Assembly (NCBI GenBank): GCA_029213045.1
Contig: JARGPN010000008.1
Location: forward strand, 1 to 64,000
Reading direction: 5' to 3'
DNA length: 64,000 bases
From: Alcanivoracaceae bacterium
GTDB lineage: Bacteria; Pseudomonadota; Gammaproteobacteria; Pseudomonadales; Alcanivoracaceae
In this document: in pieces, positions 38,041-47,488 of the stretch
How positions within the stretch are numbered: the stretch's first letter is position 1
Layout: each line of letters starts with the position of its first letter
The notes under the pieces: generated by a model
The model's input: the letters and a program-made list of their open reading frames with translations, nothing else
What the model was told of the DNA's origin: nothing
Database searches by the model: none
Position numbers and translations under genes: made by a program

Positions 38041-38262
38041 CTATTCTTGCTGGCTTTCCTTCATTGCCTGCCCGGTTTTTTCAAGTGCCTCGCCGGACTG
38101 TCTGATCACATCCTTCCCTGCTTCTTTTAGCTTGTTTGGTACCTGTGTTTGCGTCAGTGGATTGGCGTACAGTGGCTGCCCCTTACCGATATTGATACCA
38201 CCCCAGACGCCTAGTACTAGCCCAATGATCAAACCAAACACCCACATCTTTATTTTTGCCAT
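38041..38262 (-). CDS. Small single-helix membrane protein
   Basis: 73 residues from the ATG at 38262, with AAGGAG six bases upstream; the frame is open further upstream without a ribosome site. A hydrophobic helix (about 5-25, MWVFGLIIGLVLGVWGGINIG) is followed by a hydrophilic, Lys/Glu-rich amphipathic tail. Such proteins usually sit in the inner membrane with the tail outside. Function unknown; convergent to the CxxC gene and divergent from the nitroreductase. Confidence 0.7.
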   Translation of the reverse strand: MAKIKMWVFGLIIGLVLGVWGGINIGKGQPLYANPLTQTQVPNKLKEAGKDVIRQSGEALEKTGQAMKESQQE

Positions 38263-38346
38263 CGCCATCTCCTTATTTTCAGTCATCATAGGCGACAGAT
38301 GTTTGCGTTGCTGTTGTGCAGCGCACGAACTCAAAAAGGAGTCAGT

Positions 38347-39033
38347 ATGACGGCAGCAACTATGACGCTTGAGCAGGCGTTAAACGAACGACGTTCAGTA
38401 CGCGGGTACACCGAGCAGCCGGTAACGCAAGATGTGATGAACGAGGTGTTCTCACTGGCTAACCTGGCCCCAAGTAATTGCAATATTCAGCCGTGGAAGG
38501 TGTTTGTCGCTTCCGGCGCCGTACGTGATGAGTTGCGTCGGCGAATGATGGAAAAGGTGATGGCGGGCGTTATGGTGAATCCAGACTTTGAGCATTTGCC
38601 TAGCTTTTCCGGTGTCTACCGGCAGCGCCAGGTGGATTGCGCGGTTGAACTGTACGGCAATATGGGAATTGGTCGCGACGATCGCGCCGGGCGGATGCGC
38701 GCAAACTTGCGCAACTTTGAGTTATTCGATGCCCCTCACGTGGCGTTTATTGGTATGGAAAAGACCTTTGGTGTGACCGTCGGCATGGATGTCGGTATGT
38801 ACATTCAGTCGTTGTTGCTGACCATGACTGCGTACGGTATAGGCTCATGCGCTCAGGGCAGCATGCGTTATTACCCCGACGATGTGCGCGAGATCTTCGG
38901 CGAGCCAGATACCACGGGCATTCTGTGTGGCATTAGCTTTGGCTACGAAGACAAAAGCGTGGCCGCTAACCGCACACGCGTAGGGCGTGCTCCGTTAGCC
39001 GAAAATGTGCAATTTCTCGACGCGCTCGAGTAA
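38347..39033 (+). CDS. Nitroreductase-family FMN oxidoreductase
   Basis: 228 residues from the ATG at 38347 (AAAAGGAG seven bases upstream). The FMN-binding opening (ERRSVRGYTEQPV) and LAPSNCNIQPWKVFVASG, and the later GIGSCAQGSMRYYPDDVREIFG, mark a nitroreductase-fold enzyme that reduces nitro compounds, quinones or similar acceptors with NAD(P)H. The natural substrate is unknown. Stands alone; the ABM protein gene follows under its own promoter. Confidence 0.9.
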   Translation: MTAATMTLEQALNERRSVRGYTEQPVTQDVMNEVFSLANLAPSNCNIQPWKVFVASGAVRDELRRRMMEKVMAGVMVNPDFEHLPSFSGVYRQRQVDCAVELYGNMGIGRDDRAGRMRANLRNFELFDAPHVAFIGMEKTFGVTVGMDVGMYIQSLLLTMTAYGIGSCAQGSMRYYPDDVREIFGEPDTTGILCGISFGYEDKSVAANRTRVGRAPLAENVQFLDALE

Positions 39034-39065
39034 TGACAGCGTCAGCGCCCATCTGAATCAGCCCA

Positions 39066-39102
39066 CGCAAGGCCGGTTTGTGCTAGAATGCGCGGCCTTG
39101 CG
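39066..39102 (+). promoter_or_regulatory. Extended -10 promoter flanked by a 9-bp inverted repeat
   Basis: CGCAAGGCC (39066-39074) and GGCCTTGCG (39094-39102) are perfect complements. In the loop lies TGCTAGAAT, an extended -10 element (TAGAAT at 39084-39089), 31 bases before the ABM gene. No T run follows, so this looks like a promoter inside an operator or a cruciform rather than a terminator. Confidence 0.5.
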
Positions 39103-39119
39103 CACCCGTTGGGAGTCCC

Positions 39120-39485
39120 ATGATCATTGTTAAAGGTTCCATTCCGGTAAAAGCCACTCATAAAGATGAGGCTTTAGACCTTATCCAAGCCCTTGCTGGC
39201 CAGTCTCGCCGCGAGCAGGGTTGCGTTGCGTACGAAGTGTATGTCGATGCGCAGTCGCCGGAGACCTTTATTATTTGGCAGCAATGGACGGGGCTTACTG
39301 CGCTGGAAGAACATTTTGCTTCGCCGCACGTTGATGCATTTTTGGATGCGATTCCAGATTTGATTGAAGGCGAAGTGACGTCGGCGAGATTTGAAGTGCT
39401 GGCGGAAGAAGGTCAGGAAGCGATTCTCGATGAAGCGTTAGATTTTCCTTCCGTACAGTTGGCGGACAACATCACTCTGCACTGA
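39120..39485 (+). CDS. ABM-domain (YgiN-like) monooxygenase family protein
   Basis: 121 residues. One antibiotic-biosynthesis-monooxygenase domain covers residues 1-95 (MIIVKGSIPVKATHKDEAL..., QGCVAYEVYVDAQSPETFIIWQQW..., HFASPHVDAFL), similar to E. coli quinol monooxygenase YgiN. The C-terminal 25 residues are extra and acidic. ABM proteins are dimers that oxidise quinols or aromatic compounds without cofactor, but many have no proven activity. ATG follows TTGGGAGTCCC. Confidence 0.8.
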   Translation: MIIVKGSIPVKATHKDEALDLIQALAGQSRREQGCVAYEVYVDAQSPETFIIWQQWTGLTALEEHFASPHVDAFLDAIPDLIEGEVTSARFEVLAEEGQEAILDEALDFPSVQLADNITLH

Positions 39486-39524
39486 TATTTCTCGCAAGAT
39501 TAATAGCTTCCTTTTTTAAGATGT

Positions 39525-41996
39525 TTATAGGGATGCGGTATTGCTGCCGCGTCCCGGCGATGAATTTTCGTCCTTTCCTTCTGTGTGTTGTGTGCCATGC
39601 TTTAGCACGGACCGAATCTCACGATCTAATTTTTTACTGTTAATCGGTTTGGCAATATGGCTCACCATGCCAGCCTCGTGACACAAGCGAATTTTATCGG
39701 GCACTGCGTGCGCAGTAAGTGCCACAATGGGGATTGCGTCGATCTTCCCTTCATTTTGAAGGCGAATAATTTCACGGGATGTTTCGAATCCGTCCATCTC
39801 CGGCATTTCGCAGTCCATTAACACTAAATCAAATGGACGGCTGTCATTGAGTAACACGGCAATTGCTTCAGGGCCCGTTTCAGCAACTTCTACATCGTGC
39901 CCGAGTTTCTTCGCTAGGCCTTGCGCGACCAATAGATTGACGTGGTTGTCGTCGACGATAAGCAAGCGAATCTTAGGCGCATCGCCCCACTCAATTTCTT
40001 CGTTTTGCCGAGCGCGACGTTGGTCGTGTGACACCTCGGGAAGGGGCAAGCGAAACCAAAAGTGAGAGCCTTTGCTTGGCTCGCTTTCTACGCCAATCTC
40101 GCCGCCCATTAACTCAACCAACTGCCTGCAAATGGCTAAGCCTAAGCCCGCGCCTCCGTAGCGTCGGCGTGTGGAGCTGTCTGCCTGTTGAAATAATTCA
40201 AACAAATGTGAGAGCTGGCGTCGCTCTATGCCAATGCCGCTGTCACGAATTTCGAACAACGCGTAGGTCGCGTTGTTCGGGTCTCTCTTGGCCGAAACGA
40301 TTACTTCACCGCGTTCAGTAAATTTTACTGCGTTACTCGTCAGGTTAACGATTATTTGTCGCAATCGAATTGGGTCGCCGCGGCACAGCAAGCCGATGTT
40401 TTCATCAAGATCAATGCGCAGTTGGTTTCCGTTTATGCGGGCGCGATGTTCGAAAAGTGCAACTGATTCGCGAATGAGCCCTGGGAGATTGAACTGCTCT
40501 TCATCAATAGGAAGTTTGCCGGCTTCAATGCGAGCGTAGTCAAGAATGTCATTGATAAGTTCTACCAGCGTGTTACCTGATTGCTCGATGACGTGCATCT
40601 GCCGGCGTTGCTCATCGTCTAGCCGCGAGTCCTTGAGCATGTCCACGGTGCCGAGGATGCCGTTCAGAGGCGTGCGAATTTCGTGACTCATGACCGCTAA
40701 AAATTCGCTTCGCGCATTGAGTGCTTGATTTAATTCTTCCGTGCGTTCTTGAACGCGATGCTCAAGGTCAATGGTTGCTTCGCGCTGAATGCGATCATTT
40801 TCCGACTTGAGCATGGTCAGGCGATACGCCAGCGCAAATGAGAGAAGCCATGCTTCCACTGAGCTGCCGATCTCGAACGCATGATCGATAAGCCAATTGC
40901 TTTGGATAATGGCGAATGTTTTTAATACAAAAAGGGGAACAAGCAATGCTATTGGTAAAAATGACAATAGAAAATATCGCGCTGGCTTGAAGCCATCTCG
41001 AAGTCGTAGTGACGCCGCGACAAGTAGTAATGGAATAACAAGGGCTACTGCAGATGTGGCGACGCGTAATGTATGTGCGGGTGAAAAAAACAATGAAGCC
41101 ACAGCGGCGACAATAAACGCGCAGCCGGCAAAGCGCATTAACAAACTATAGTTTGGTCTTGCGGAGGAAAGGCGTAAGAATGCTGAGGCAAATAAGATTG
41201 CAAACCCTTCACCAATTAAAGCGGAAAACGCCCGAACGATATCATTAAGCCAGGGCTGATCCGGCCAAAAAAGCTGAAATGCTAAACTGGAACGCGCTAA
41301 TAAAAATACCGACAGCGACATAAGGTAAGCGACATATAGCAGATAGCTGCTGTCGCGAATGGCAATGAAAAGTAAAAGATTAAATAGGCTCATGGCCAGG
41401 ATTGCGCCAAAAAATAAACCAGTAAAAATCTGCAGCGAGAATTTATGCTTTGAAAGCTGTTGTTGGTCTAAAAGCGAGAGAGGCAGTTCTAGCGAGCCTG
41501 TAGTTGTCATTTTAAATACGAGGTAGCTCGTATCACCGGCAGGAACGGTAAGCGGAAAGATTAATTCGTTGTCGCTGTAGGGGCGATCACTCCAGGCAAT
41601 GCGGTCGCCATGGTGAATGACCTCACGCAGTTCGCGGTCGCTGTTGAAAACGTAGAGATCAACGTAGTCGCTATGTGGGCGGCCGGCAATTAAATAGCGT
41701 TGCGCCGTGTCGTCTGTATTGGTGATACGCGAAAAAAACCAGAATGAATTTTCTTGGAATCCGAGAGACGGAAGCGTCGCAGAAAATATCTCGGCAGACT
41801 TATTTTCTAGAAATAATGCCAGCGCTTGATCCGCTTGCAGATCCGCCCCCGTGTCCTCCAGCCCGAGTACAGTAGGCTGCAATTGGACGGTATTTTCCAA
41901 TTGCGCTTGTTCAGCATTACAGGATGCTAAAAAAAGCGGCGCGAGCAGGAATAGCGCCAGCAGTAAACATCCCCCAACTCGACTATTCGTAGGCAA
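39525..41996 (-). CDS. Hybrid sensor histidine kinase with 7TMR-DISM sensor
   Basis: 823 residues, starting at a TTG with AAGGGAAG eight bases upstream. Signal peptide with lipobox-like LASC (Cys26), a periplasmic DISM-type beta domain (about 45-185), seven TM helices (about 195-395), then HisKA with the phosphoacceptor His in [11 protein letters not shown], a HATPase domain ([21 protein letters not shown]) and a C-terminal receiver with phosphorylatable Asp in [15 protein letters not shown]. The output partner is not adjacent, so it is an orphan. DISM domains often bind carbohydrates or small ligands; the signal is unknown. No terminator is obvious after it. Confidence 0.92.
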   Translation of the reverse strand: MPTNSRVGGCLLLALFLLAPLFLASCNAEQAQLENTVQLQPTVLGLEDTGADLQADQALALFLENKSAEIFSATLPSLGFQENSFWFFSRITNTDDTAQRYLIAGRPHSDYVDLYVFNSDRELREVIHHGDRIAWSDRPYSDNELIFPLTVPAGDTSYLVFKMTTTGSLELPLSLLDQQQLSKHKFSLQIFTGLFFGAILAMSLFNLLLFIAIRDSSYLLYVAYLMSLSVFLLARSSLAFQLFWPDQPWLNDIVRAFSALIGEGFAILFASAFLRLSSARPNYSLLMRFAGCAFIVAAVASLFFSPAHTLRVATSAVALVIPLLLVAASLRLRDGFKPARYFLLSFLPIALLVPLFVLKTFAIIQSNWLIDHAFEIGSSVEAWLLSFALAYRLTMLKSENDRIQREATIDLEHRVQERTEELNQALNARSEFLAVMSHEIRTPLNGILGTVDMLKDSRLDDEQRRQMHVIEQSGNTLVELINDILDYARIEAGKLPIDEEQFNLPGLIRESVALFEHRARINGNQLRIDLDENIGLLCRGDPIRLRQIIVNLTSNAVKFTERGEVIVSAKRDPNNATYALFEIRDSGIGIERRQLSHLFELFQQADSSTRRRYGGAGLGLAICRQLVELMGGEIGVESEPSKGSHFWFRLPLPEVSHDQRRARQNEEIEWGDAPKIRLLIVDDNHVNLLVAQGLAKKLGHDVEVAETGPEAIAVLLNDSRPFDLVLMDCEMPEMDGFETSREIIRLQNEGKIDAIPIVALTAHAVPDKIRLCHEAGMVSHIAKPINSKKLDREIRSVLKHGTQHTEGKDENSSPGRGSNTASL

Positions 41997-42175
41997 CGGG
42001 TGCTTCCCTTCTTTTCATTCTTGTTGGTCTCAGTGTACGGTTCTTGCGGCGTCCGACAACCACTTAGTGACGAAGCGGTATCCTTGACGCGCGCTTGTGA
42101 TGGTATGCGCTTGTTTCTAATGGTGCCTGCACGGCACACTGCTTACTACACCCACTACCCGCTGAGAGTTCTGTC

Positions 42176-44413
42176 ATGCCGAATAGCCTGCATTACCGTA
42201 CGTGTAACCTGTGTGAGGCGATGTGTGGCCTCGAAATAGAGCACGCGGGGGATGAAATCATTGCTATTCGTGGGGATCAGCACGACGCCTTTAGCCGTGG
42301 CCATATCTGCCCGAAGGCTGTGGCGTTACAGGATTTACATGAAGATCCGGACCGGCTCCGTATGCCGGTGCGACGTACCGCCGATGGCTGGGTTGAAATT
42401 AGTTGGGATGAGGCGCTCACGGAGACGGCGACACGGCTGGCAGGCGTTCAGCGAGAATATGGTCGCAACGCTGTGGCGATTTATGCGGGTAATCCTACCG
42501 TACACAATCACGGTGCTATGTTTACGTTGTTGCCTTTTTTGCAGGCATTAGGAACGCGAAATCGTTATAGCGCCACTTCGGTAGATCAGCTTCCGCAGAT
42601 GCTGGCCTGTTTTAAGCTGTTCGGCCATCAGCTGTTGTTTCCCGTGCCTGATATCGATCGGACGGACTACTTTTTAGTTATCGGCGCTAATCCGATGGCG
42701 TCAAACGGCAGCCTAATGACGGCACCTGATATGCGCGGACGTTTAAAAGATCTGCGTCGGCGCGGCGGCCGCCTAGTGGTCATTGATCCACGCAAAACTG
42801 AAACGGCGGACGTGGCCGATGAGCATGTGTTTGTTCGTCCAGGCACAGACGCGGTGCTGCTGCTTGGCATGCTCAATGTGTTGTTTGAAAACGACAAAAT
42901 AGACCTCGGCCACTTGGCGGCAATCGTGGATAACGTCGATGCCATTGCTGCGTTGGCCAAAGAGTGGCCGGCTGAGCGCGCGTCTTCAATCTGCGGCATT
43001 GCTGCTAAAGACATTCAGCGCATTGCGCTAGAGTTCGCCGCCGCGCCTTCAGCAAGCGCCTACTGCCGCGTAGGAACCAGCACGGCGCAACACAGTAGTG
43101 TGGCGGCGTGGTTGGTATACGTTCTGAATATCGTTACGGGAAATCTGGATCGTGAGGGTGGGTTAATGTTCCCGCTGCCCGCGGCAGATATGGTGGCGTT
43201 CACGGCCCAGGGCGGACACAAAGGCGGCTTTGACCGATATCGTTCACGTGTGCGTAATTTGCCAGAGTTTGGCGGCGAATTCCCGGTGACCACCTTGGCT
43301 GACGAAATGCTCACCCCGGGGGAAGGCCAAGTGAGAGCGATGGTGACCCACGCGGGTAATCCGGTGCTGTCCAGTCCGGGTGGTGCGCGACTAGAAGGGG
43401 CGCTAGAACAGCTCGACTTTATGGTGAGTATTGATCTCTACATCAACGAAACAACTCGTCATGCCAATATAATTTTGCCGCCGACAGGGCATTTAGAGCA
43501 CGCTCAGTTTGACCCTGTTTTTCACGGTGTCGCCGTGCGCAATTCCATTAAGTTCTCGCCCGCGTTGTTCGAGCCATCGCAAGGTGCTCGGCATGACTGG
43601 GACATAATGATTGAACTAATTCGACGCCTTAGCGAAGAAAAAGGCGTGCCCGCGTGGCGTGCGCGACTGACTGAAAAAGTGATGCGAGGCTTCGGCGATA
43701 GAGGCATCACCGATGTCTTGTTGCGTTTTGGTCCGTATGGGCAGGTCAGTGGTTTGATGCGCACAGCGTTGAAGAAATTGTCATGGGTGCCGGGTTTGAC
43801 GAGGCGCGTTGAAAATCTCGTTGCTCCGTCGTCGGTAAAACAACACGGCAATCATAATTTATCGTTAAAAAAAGTATTGAGAGCGCCGCATGGTATTGAT
43901 TTAGGTCCGCTGCAGCCTGCGCTGCCGGATCGGCTATTTACACAAGGTCAGCGCATTAATCTCATGCCAGATGTCTACCTTGAGCCGATAAAGAAAATAG
44001 CGCAGTCCACTGCTTTGGGCGCGGATGAATTTTTATTGATCGGCCGTCGCCATCTTCGCAGCAACAATTCATGGATGCATAACAGTTATCGACTGGTGAA
44101 AGGCAAGAATCGCTGTGACGTAATGTTGCACCCCGACGATGCAAGTCGGCTAAACGTTGAGAATGGCGATATGCTTTCGGTCTCTGGGGAAGGTGGCGAG
44201 ATACAGCTTCCTGCATCAATTAGCGACAAGATGATGGCGGGCGTGGTGAGTATTCCGCACGGTTGGGGGCATGATCGGAAAGGCGTAAAATTAAGCGTGG
44301 CTAGACGTTACGCGGGACAAAGTATTAATGATGTCATTGGCGCTGCAACCGTTGAAAGCCTTACCGGCATGGCGGTACTAAATGGAGTTCCCGTTAAAAT
44401 ACGAAAAGCATGA
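42176..44413 (+). CDS. Molybdopterin-dependent oxidoreductase (DMSO reductase family)
   Basis: 745 residues without a twin-arginine signal, so cytoplasmic. The N-terminal [4Fe-4S] motif is Cys10-x2-Cys13-x3-Cys17-x27-Cys45. Molybdopterin-binding segments (IGANPMASNGSLMTAPDMRGR, VIDPRKTETADVADEHVFVRPGTDAVLL) and the C-terminal dinucleotide-binding domain (LIGRRHLRSNNSWMHN..., MLHPDDASRLNVENGDM) are clear. In the usual metal-ligand region near 130-138 the sequence is YSATSVDQ, with Ser/Asp and neither Cys nor selenocysteine. It is therefore not a standard formate dehydrogenase or nitrate reductase. No electron-transfer subunit is adjacent, so the acceptor and substrate are unknown. Confidence 0.88.
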   Translation: MPNSLHYRTCNLCEAMCGLEIEHAGDEIIAIRGDQHDAFSRGHICPKAVALQDLHEDPDRLRMPVRRTADGWVEISWDEALTETATRLAGVQREYGRNAVAIYAGNPTVHNHGAMFTLLPFLQALGTRNRYSATSVDQLPQMLACFKLFGHQLLFPVPDIDRTDYFLVIGANPMASNGSLMTAPDMRGRLKDLRRRGGRLVVIDPRKTETADVADEHVFVRPGTDAVLLLGMLNVLFENDKIDLGHLAAIVDNVDAIAALAKEWPAERASSICGIAAKDIQRIALEFAAAPSASAYCRVGTSTAQHSSVAAWLVYVLNIVTGNLDREGGLMFPLPAADMVAFTAQGGHKGGFDRYRSRVRNLPEFGGEFPVTTLADEMLTPGEGQVRAMVTHAGNPVLSSPGGARLEGALEQLDFMVSIDLYINETTRHANIILPPTGHLEHAQFDPVFHGVAVRNSIKFSPALFEPSQGARHDWDIMIELIRRLSEEKGVPAWRARLTEKVMRGFGDRGITDVLLRFGPYGQVSGLMRTALKKLSWVPGLTRRVENLVAPSSVKQHGNHNLSLKKVLRAPHGIDLGPLQPALPDRLFTQGQRINLMPDVYLEPIKKIAQSTALGADEFLLIGRRHLRSNNSWMHNSYRLVKGKNRCDVMLHPDDASRLNVENGDMLSVSGEGGEIQLPASISDKMMAGVVSIPHGWGHDRKGVKLSVARRYAGQSINDVIGAATVESLTGMAVLNGVPVKIRKA

Positions 44414-44504
44414 ACTGAGGAGGTTTTTTTCTCAATTCTGCGCCGTTCATCGCAATTGTGTTTGTCGAGTTGAACGAATGCGTCGCTCGCTCGCTCCAAG
44501 TACT

Positions 44505-44543
44505 CGTGAATAAGTAAAACGGTTTATTCACGCTTATTTTTTT
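44505..44543 (+). terminator. Possible terminator after the molybdopterin gene
   Basis: CGTGAATAA (44505-44513) and TTATTCACG (44524-44532) pair perfectly, then CTTATTTTTTT follows. The stem is A+T-rich, so strength is uncertain. Confidence 0.5.
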
Positions 44544-44565
44544 AGCGAGACAGGAGTGAGTTACT

Positions 44566-45162
44566 ATGGATGGCACGCAAAAAGTTCAATCAACGTCTAC
44601 TCATAACTTCGGCCCGAAAGTGGTTTTCCGTGCTGCGTTGTGTTTGCTTTTGGTATCGCCGACAGCTGCGTTCGCGGAGGGGTTGTATTTCGGCGGTAAT
44701 TACTCGCGCTTTGAGTTTTCTGATAAAAACATCGACAAGGACGAAACGGTGAACCCAGACGGCATAACGTTGCGCATCGGTGTTGAGCCGGTTAAGTGGT
44801 TTGGCGTGGAAGCACGTGGTGCGGTTGGCATTAAAGAAGATAAGCGTCAATTTACGGGTGGTTCGTTGGCGTTTGACTTGGACGAGTTGTACGGGGCGTA
44901 CGCGAAAGTGGGTGTTCCGGTTGGAGACGTCGTGATGCCGTATGCAATCGCCGGTTATTCTCGTGTAAAGGGCTCTGCAAATCTTACCGTTTTGGGCATT
45001 AGTACCAGCGAAACAGAAACGTGGGAGGATCAGTCCATTGGTGCAGGCGTTGACTTGAACCTCTCAGAAAGTTTAGCGCTAAATGTTGAATTTATGCGCT
45101 ATTTGGATAAGGACGATCAGGAGTTATCGGCTGTTAATTTAGGGCTTCGTTCAGCCTTTTAG
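44566..45162 (+). CDS. Outer-membrane beta-barrel protein (OmpA/OmpW-like porin family)
   Basis: 198 residues. A signal peptide ends near SPTAAFA/EG (about residue 38). The mature part has alternating amphipathic strands typical of an 8-stranded barrel (GLYFGGNYSRFEF, YGAYAKVGVPV, MPYAIAGYSRVKG, SLALNVEFMRYL) and ends in Phe (LGLRSAF), the usual C-terminal signal for the BAM complex. The role may be structural or a small-molecule pore. ATG follows GACAGGAGTGAGTTACT. Confidence 0.85.
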   Translation: MDGTQKVQSTSTHNFGPKVVFRAALCLLLVSPTAAFAEGLYFGGNYSRFEFSDKNIDKDETVNPDGITLRIGVEPVKWFGVEARGAVGIKEDKRQFTGGSLAFDLDELYGAYAKVGVPVGDVVMPYAIAGYSRVKGSANLTVLGISTSETETWEDQSIGAGVDLNLSESLALNVEFMRYLDKDDQELSAVNLGLRSAF

Positions 45163-45173
45163 AGCCAGTTGCT

Positions 45174-45222
45174 CTCCACCATAAAAAAGAGCGCCTTTGT
45201 TGCGCTCTTTTTTATGGTGGAG
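45174..45222. terminator. Bidirectional terminator, 21-bp perfect inverted repeat
   Basis: CTCCACCATAAAAAAGAGCG-C (45174-45194) and its exact complement (45202-45222) flank a 7-base loop. It serves the porin gene and the convergent ABC1 kinase gene. As at 26951, the outer pairs extend well beyond the minimal stem and T run. Confidence 0.88.
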
Positions 45223-45243
45223 CGTTTTTTTAGGGGTGATTCA

Positions 45244-46572
45244 TTATTCCTGTAGCGCCATTTCTATTTGATCTCGGAAAGAAGTGTTTACGCCAAGCTT
45301 CACCATTGTCCAATAGTGCCCGCCAAAGATGCGATTGATCTGCAGTGTTCGTGCTGAAGGTTGGAATGATTCGAGATATCGCCACGGCGTATTGCGTGTT
45401 TCTTTCACTAATTCGATGTGCAGGCGCGAGTGGCTAAAATCAAATGGAGTGTCTGAAAAAGGGGGGATTAAAAGATTGACCCATTTTCGGTAAAACGCCT
45501 CGTCGACTGCAGGACTGTCCGGCTTGCGCACTTCGAGTTCAATCAATGCTTGGTCAACCGCTTCGAAATCATCGGCGTAGGCTGCCCGCATTAAATGTCT
45601 CATGCCAATTAAATCAGTTTCGTCTAATCGTTTAGTTGCGCCGAAGTCGTACATAATGAGACCGCCGTCGGGCCTGAATGCGAAGTTGCCTGGATGTGGA
45701 TCACAATGCACTTCACGCAAGAAAAAGATTTGCTTGCCGATGGCTTCAAAAAGGCGGACGCCGAGCAAATTACGCATGTCTTGCGTGTAGCGCTCATCGC
45801 TTTCCAAGGCTTGCAGGTCGTCGCCTGGTTCGTACACCAGCGTCAATATTTTTCCGGTGCTGAGCTCGCTGATGACGTTGGGAATAATTAGCCAGTCATC
45901 GTCTTGGTGAAATTCTCTGAAGCGTTGAATATTGCTGGCTTCCTTTTCGTAATCCAGCTCCTCAGCAAGTTGCGTGCGAATTTCTTTGAAGATCGCATCA
46001 AGGGTCGCTTCGTTAACTTTGAACAAGGCGCCGAGTCGAAGAATGCGGCGTAGCTGACGCATATCTGAGTCGATAGATTCTTTGACCGCCGGATACTGCA
46101 CTTTCACGACAACATCGGTGCCGTCTTTTAAAGTGGCGCGATGTACTTGCCCGATTGAGGCGGCAGCGAAAGGAATGTCTTCAAACGTCGCGAACAGGTT
46201 TAGCGGGTCATCGCCCAGCTCCTGTCGTAGCTGACGGCGGATAATGGAGAATGGCATAGGCGCCGAGGCTTTTTGCAATACTTCTAGCGCTTGGGCGATT
46301 TCCTCTGGCAGCAAATCTTGCATTTGTGATGCAATTTGGCCGACCTTCATGACCGCGCCTTTCATTTCACCCAAGGTTTCCGCGACTTGTTTGCCAACAT
46401 TGCGCATTAATTTTTCGCGATCGCGCGCAGATGCCTCTTCGCTTTGAAAAAGCTTCTTAACCTGATGCCCTGCCACGCGTGACGCAATGCTCGTTGTCAT
46501 TCCCGTAAGGCGTAACAGTCGTCCTGTGGGCGTGCTGCTACGGGGCTTTTTCTTCTTAGGGTCGTCTTTCAT
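45244..46572 (-). CDS. ABC1/UbiB (ADCK) family protein kinase-like ATPase
   Basis: 442 residues. The family hallmarks are present: KxGQ (MKVGQIASQMQDLLPEE, about 78-94), the Ala-rich loop FAAASIGQVHRA in place of the Gly loop, ExD region (EELDYEKEASN), catalytic HCDPHPGNF and DFG (MYDFGATK). UbiB-type proteins support ubiquinone synthesis and lipid homeostasis as ATPases. There is no C-terminal membrane helix pair as in UbiB proper, so this is the shorter AarF-like type. Its target lipid or protein is unknown. Confidence 0.9.
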   Translation of the reverse strand: MKDDPKKKKPRSSTPTGRLLRLTGMTTSIASRVAGHQVKKLFQSEEASARDREKLMRNVGKQVAETLGEMKGAVMKVGQIASQMQDLLPEEIAQALEVLQKASAPMPFSIIRRQLRQELGDDPLNLFATFEDIPFAAASIGQVHRATLKDGTDVVVKVQYPAVKESIDSDMRQLRRILRLGALFKVNEATLDAIFKEIRTQLAEELDYEKEASNIQRFREFHQDDDWLIIPNVISELSTGKILTLVYEPGDDLQALESDERYTQDMRNLLGVRLFEAIGKQIFFLREVHCDPHPGNFAFRPDGGLIMYDFGATKRLDETDLIGMRHLMRAAYADDFEAVDQALIELEVRKPDSPAVDEAFYRKWVNLLIPPFSDTPFDFSHSRLHIELVKETRNTPWRYLESFQPSARTLQINRIFGGHYWTMVKLGVNTSFRDQIEMALQE

Positions 46573-46760
46573 GGGCGTTGTATTCTGGCTTGGCCATTAT
46601 TGTCGATTTTTATCAGTTAAGACGTTTTCGTGTAACGTCCTGCCGCTCTTAGGCCAATCTGCTACTGATTGATGAAGGGGTCAATGCTTAGTTGAGTCAA
46701 AGTGGTTGGCGAGGCTGGCGCATTCGTGCTGGAAGTACGTGGAAAGGCAGATGAGAAGTG

Positions 46761-46795
46761 AAAAAAGAGGGGCTAAAAAGCCCCTCGAAAAAATA
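46761..46795 (-). terminator. Terminator of the phasin-like gene
   Basis: GAGGGGC (46767-46773) and GCCCCTC (46780-46786) flanked by A runs on the plus strand; on the minus strand this is a stem followed by six T, about 20 bases past the stop. It can also act in the other direction. Confidence 0.85.
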
Positions 46796-46815
46796 GTGCG
46801 GCAAATAATTCTAAA

Positions 46816-47244
46816 TTAAGCGCGTTTTTCGCCTGTCGCGATAAGGTCGTTTAAGAACTTCTCGCCTTCACTGCGGGCAGTCAATACTGCGCCTAAGCCG
46901 GCTAATACGAATTCGTTGGTGCCATCTGCTTTCTCGCCACGCTGCTTGCTGCCAGCGGCGATGAAGGTTTCATACAATTCTTTGCGCTTTTCAGGCGCTG
47001 CGTCGATCAACTCTTTAGCAGCTTCTAACGCGCCACGGCTAACTAACACAGCCTTTGGCTTGCCTTCCGCTTTTTCGCCAAGTGCTTTGCTGCCTGTGGC
47101 GCTGTATTTTTCCAGCATTTCAGTAGAGCTGGCTTCAGCTTTGGTCACAGCGCCAAGGCCTGCAAGATAAAGCTTATTGCCTAACTCTTTAGCGCGGCCA
47201 AGAAGTTGCTCTTGCTGAGTGCGTAGATCTTTCAATTCGCCCAT
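46816..47244 (-). CDS. Phasin-like repeat protein
   Basis: 142 residues, all helical, no signal. Three related units can be seen: residues 25-61, 65-108 and 112-142. Units 1 and 3 share LAGLGAV, and units 1 and 2 end in GSK-x2-GEKA-x-G (52-61 and 99-108). LAGLGA...E..ATGEK resembles the phasin/PHA-granule-associated family (PhaF/PhaI), small amphipathic proteins that coat polyhydroxyalkanoate granules. No PHA synthase is near, so it could instead be a general amphipathic surface or stress protein. ATG at 47244, with GGATAT upstream. Confidence 0.65.
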   Translation of the reverse strand: MGELKDLRTQQEQLLGRAKELGNKLYLAGLGAVTKAEASSTEMLEKYSATGSKALGEKAEGKPKAVLVSRGALEAAKELIDAAPEKRKELYETFIAAGSKQRGEKADGTNEFVLAGLGAVLTARSEGEKFLNDLIATGEKRA

Positions 47245-47488
47245 GGAGATATCCTCAATAATTTCAAATGAATCAATCGTTGGAATTGCTCCAACGTATG
47301 AGGCGAAGCATAACGGTGTCGTTCGCTCGGTGATGGACTGCTGTTTGACAATTGAACAGAGGCTGAGGGATTGATCGAAGATTCCAGTCTGTGACCTGCG
47401 TCAGGGTTTGTTCGCCAAGTGGAACACGGCAAGACGCAGGGCATATGTCGTAGCCTTACCCCTAAGAAATACGAATGAGGTGGGTCTG

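Noticed and set aside
42001-42175. tRNA or small RNA between sensor kinase and molybdopterin genes
   Set aside because: No cloverleaf or terminator could be drawn by eye.
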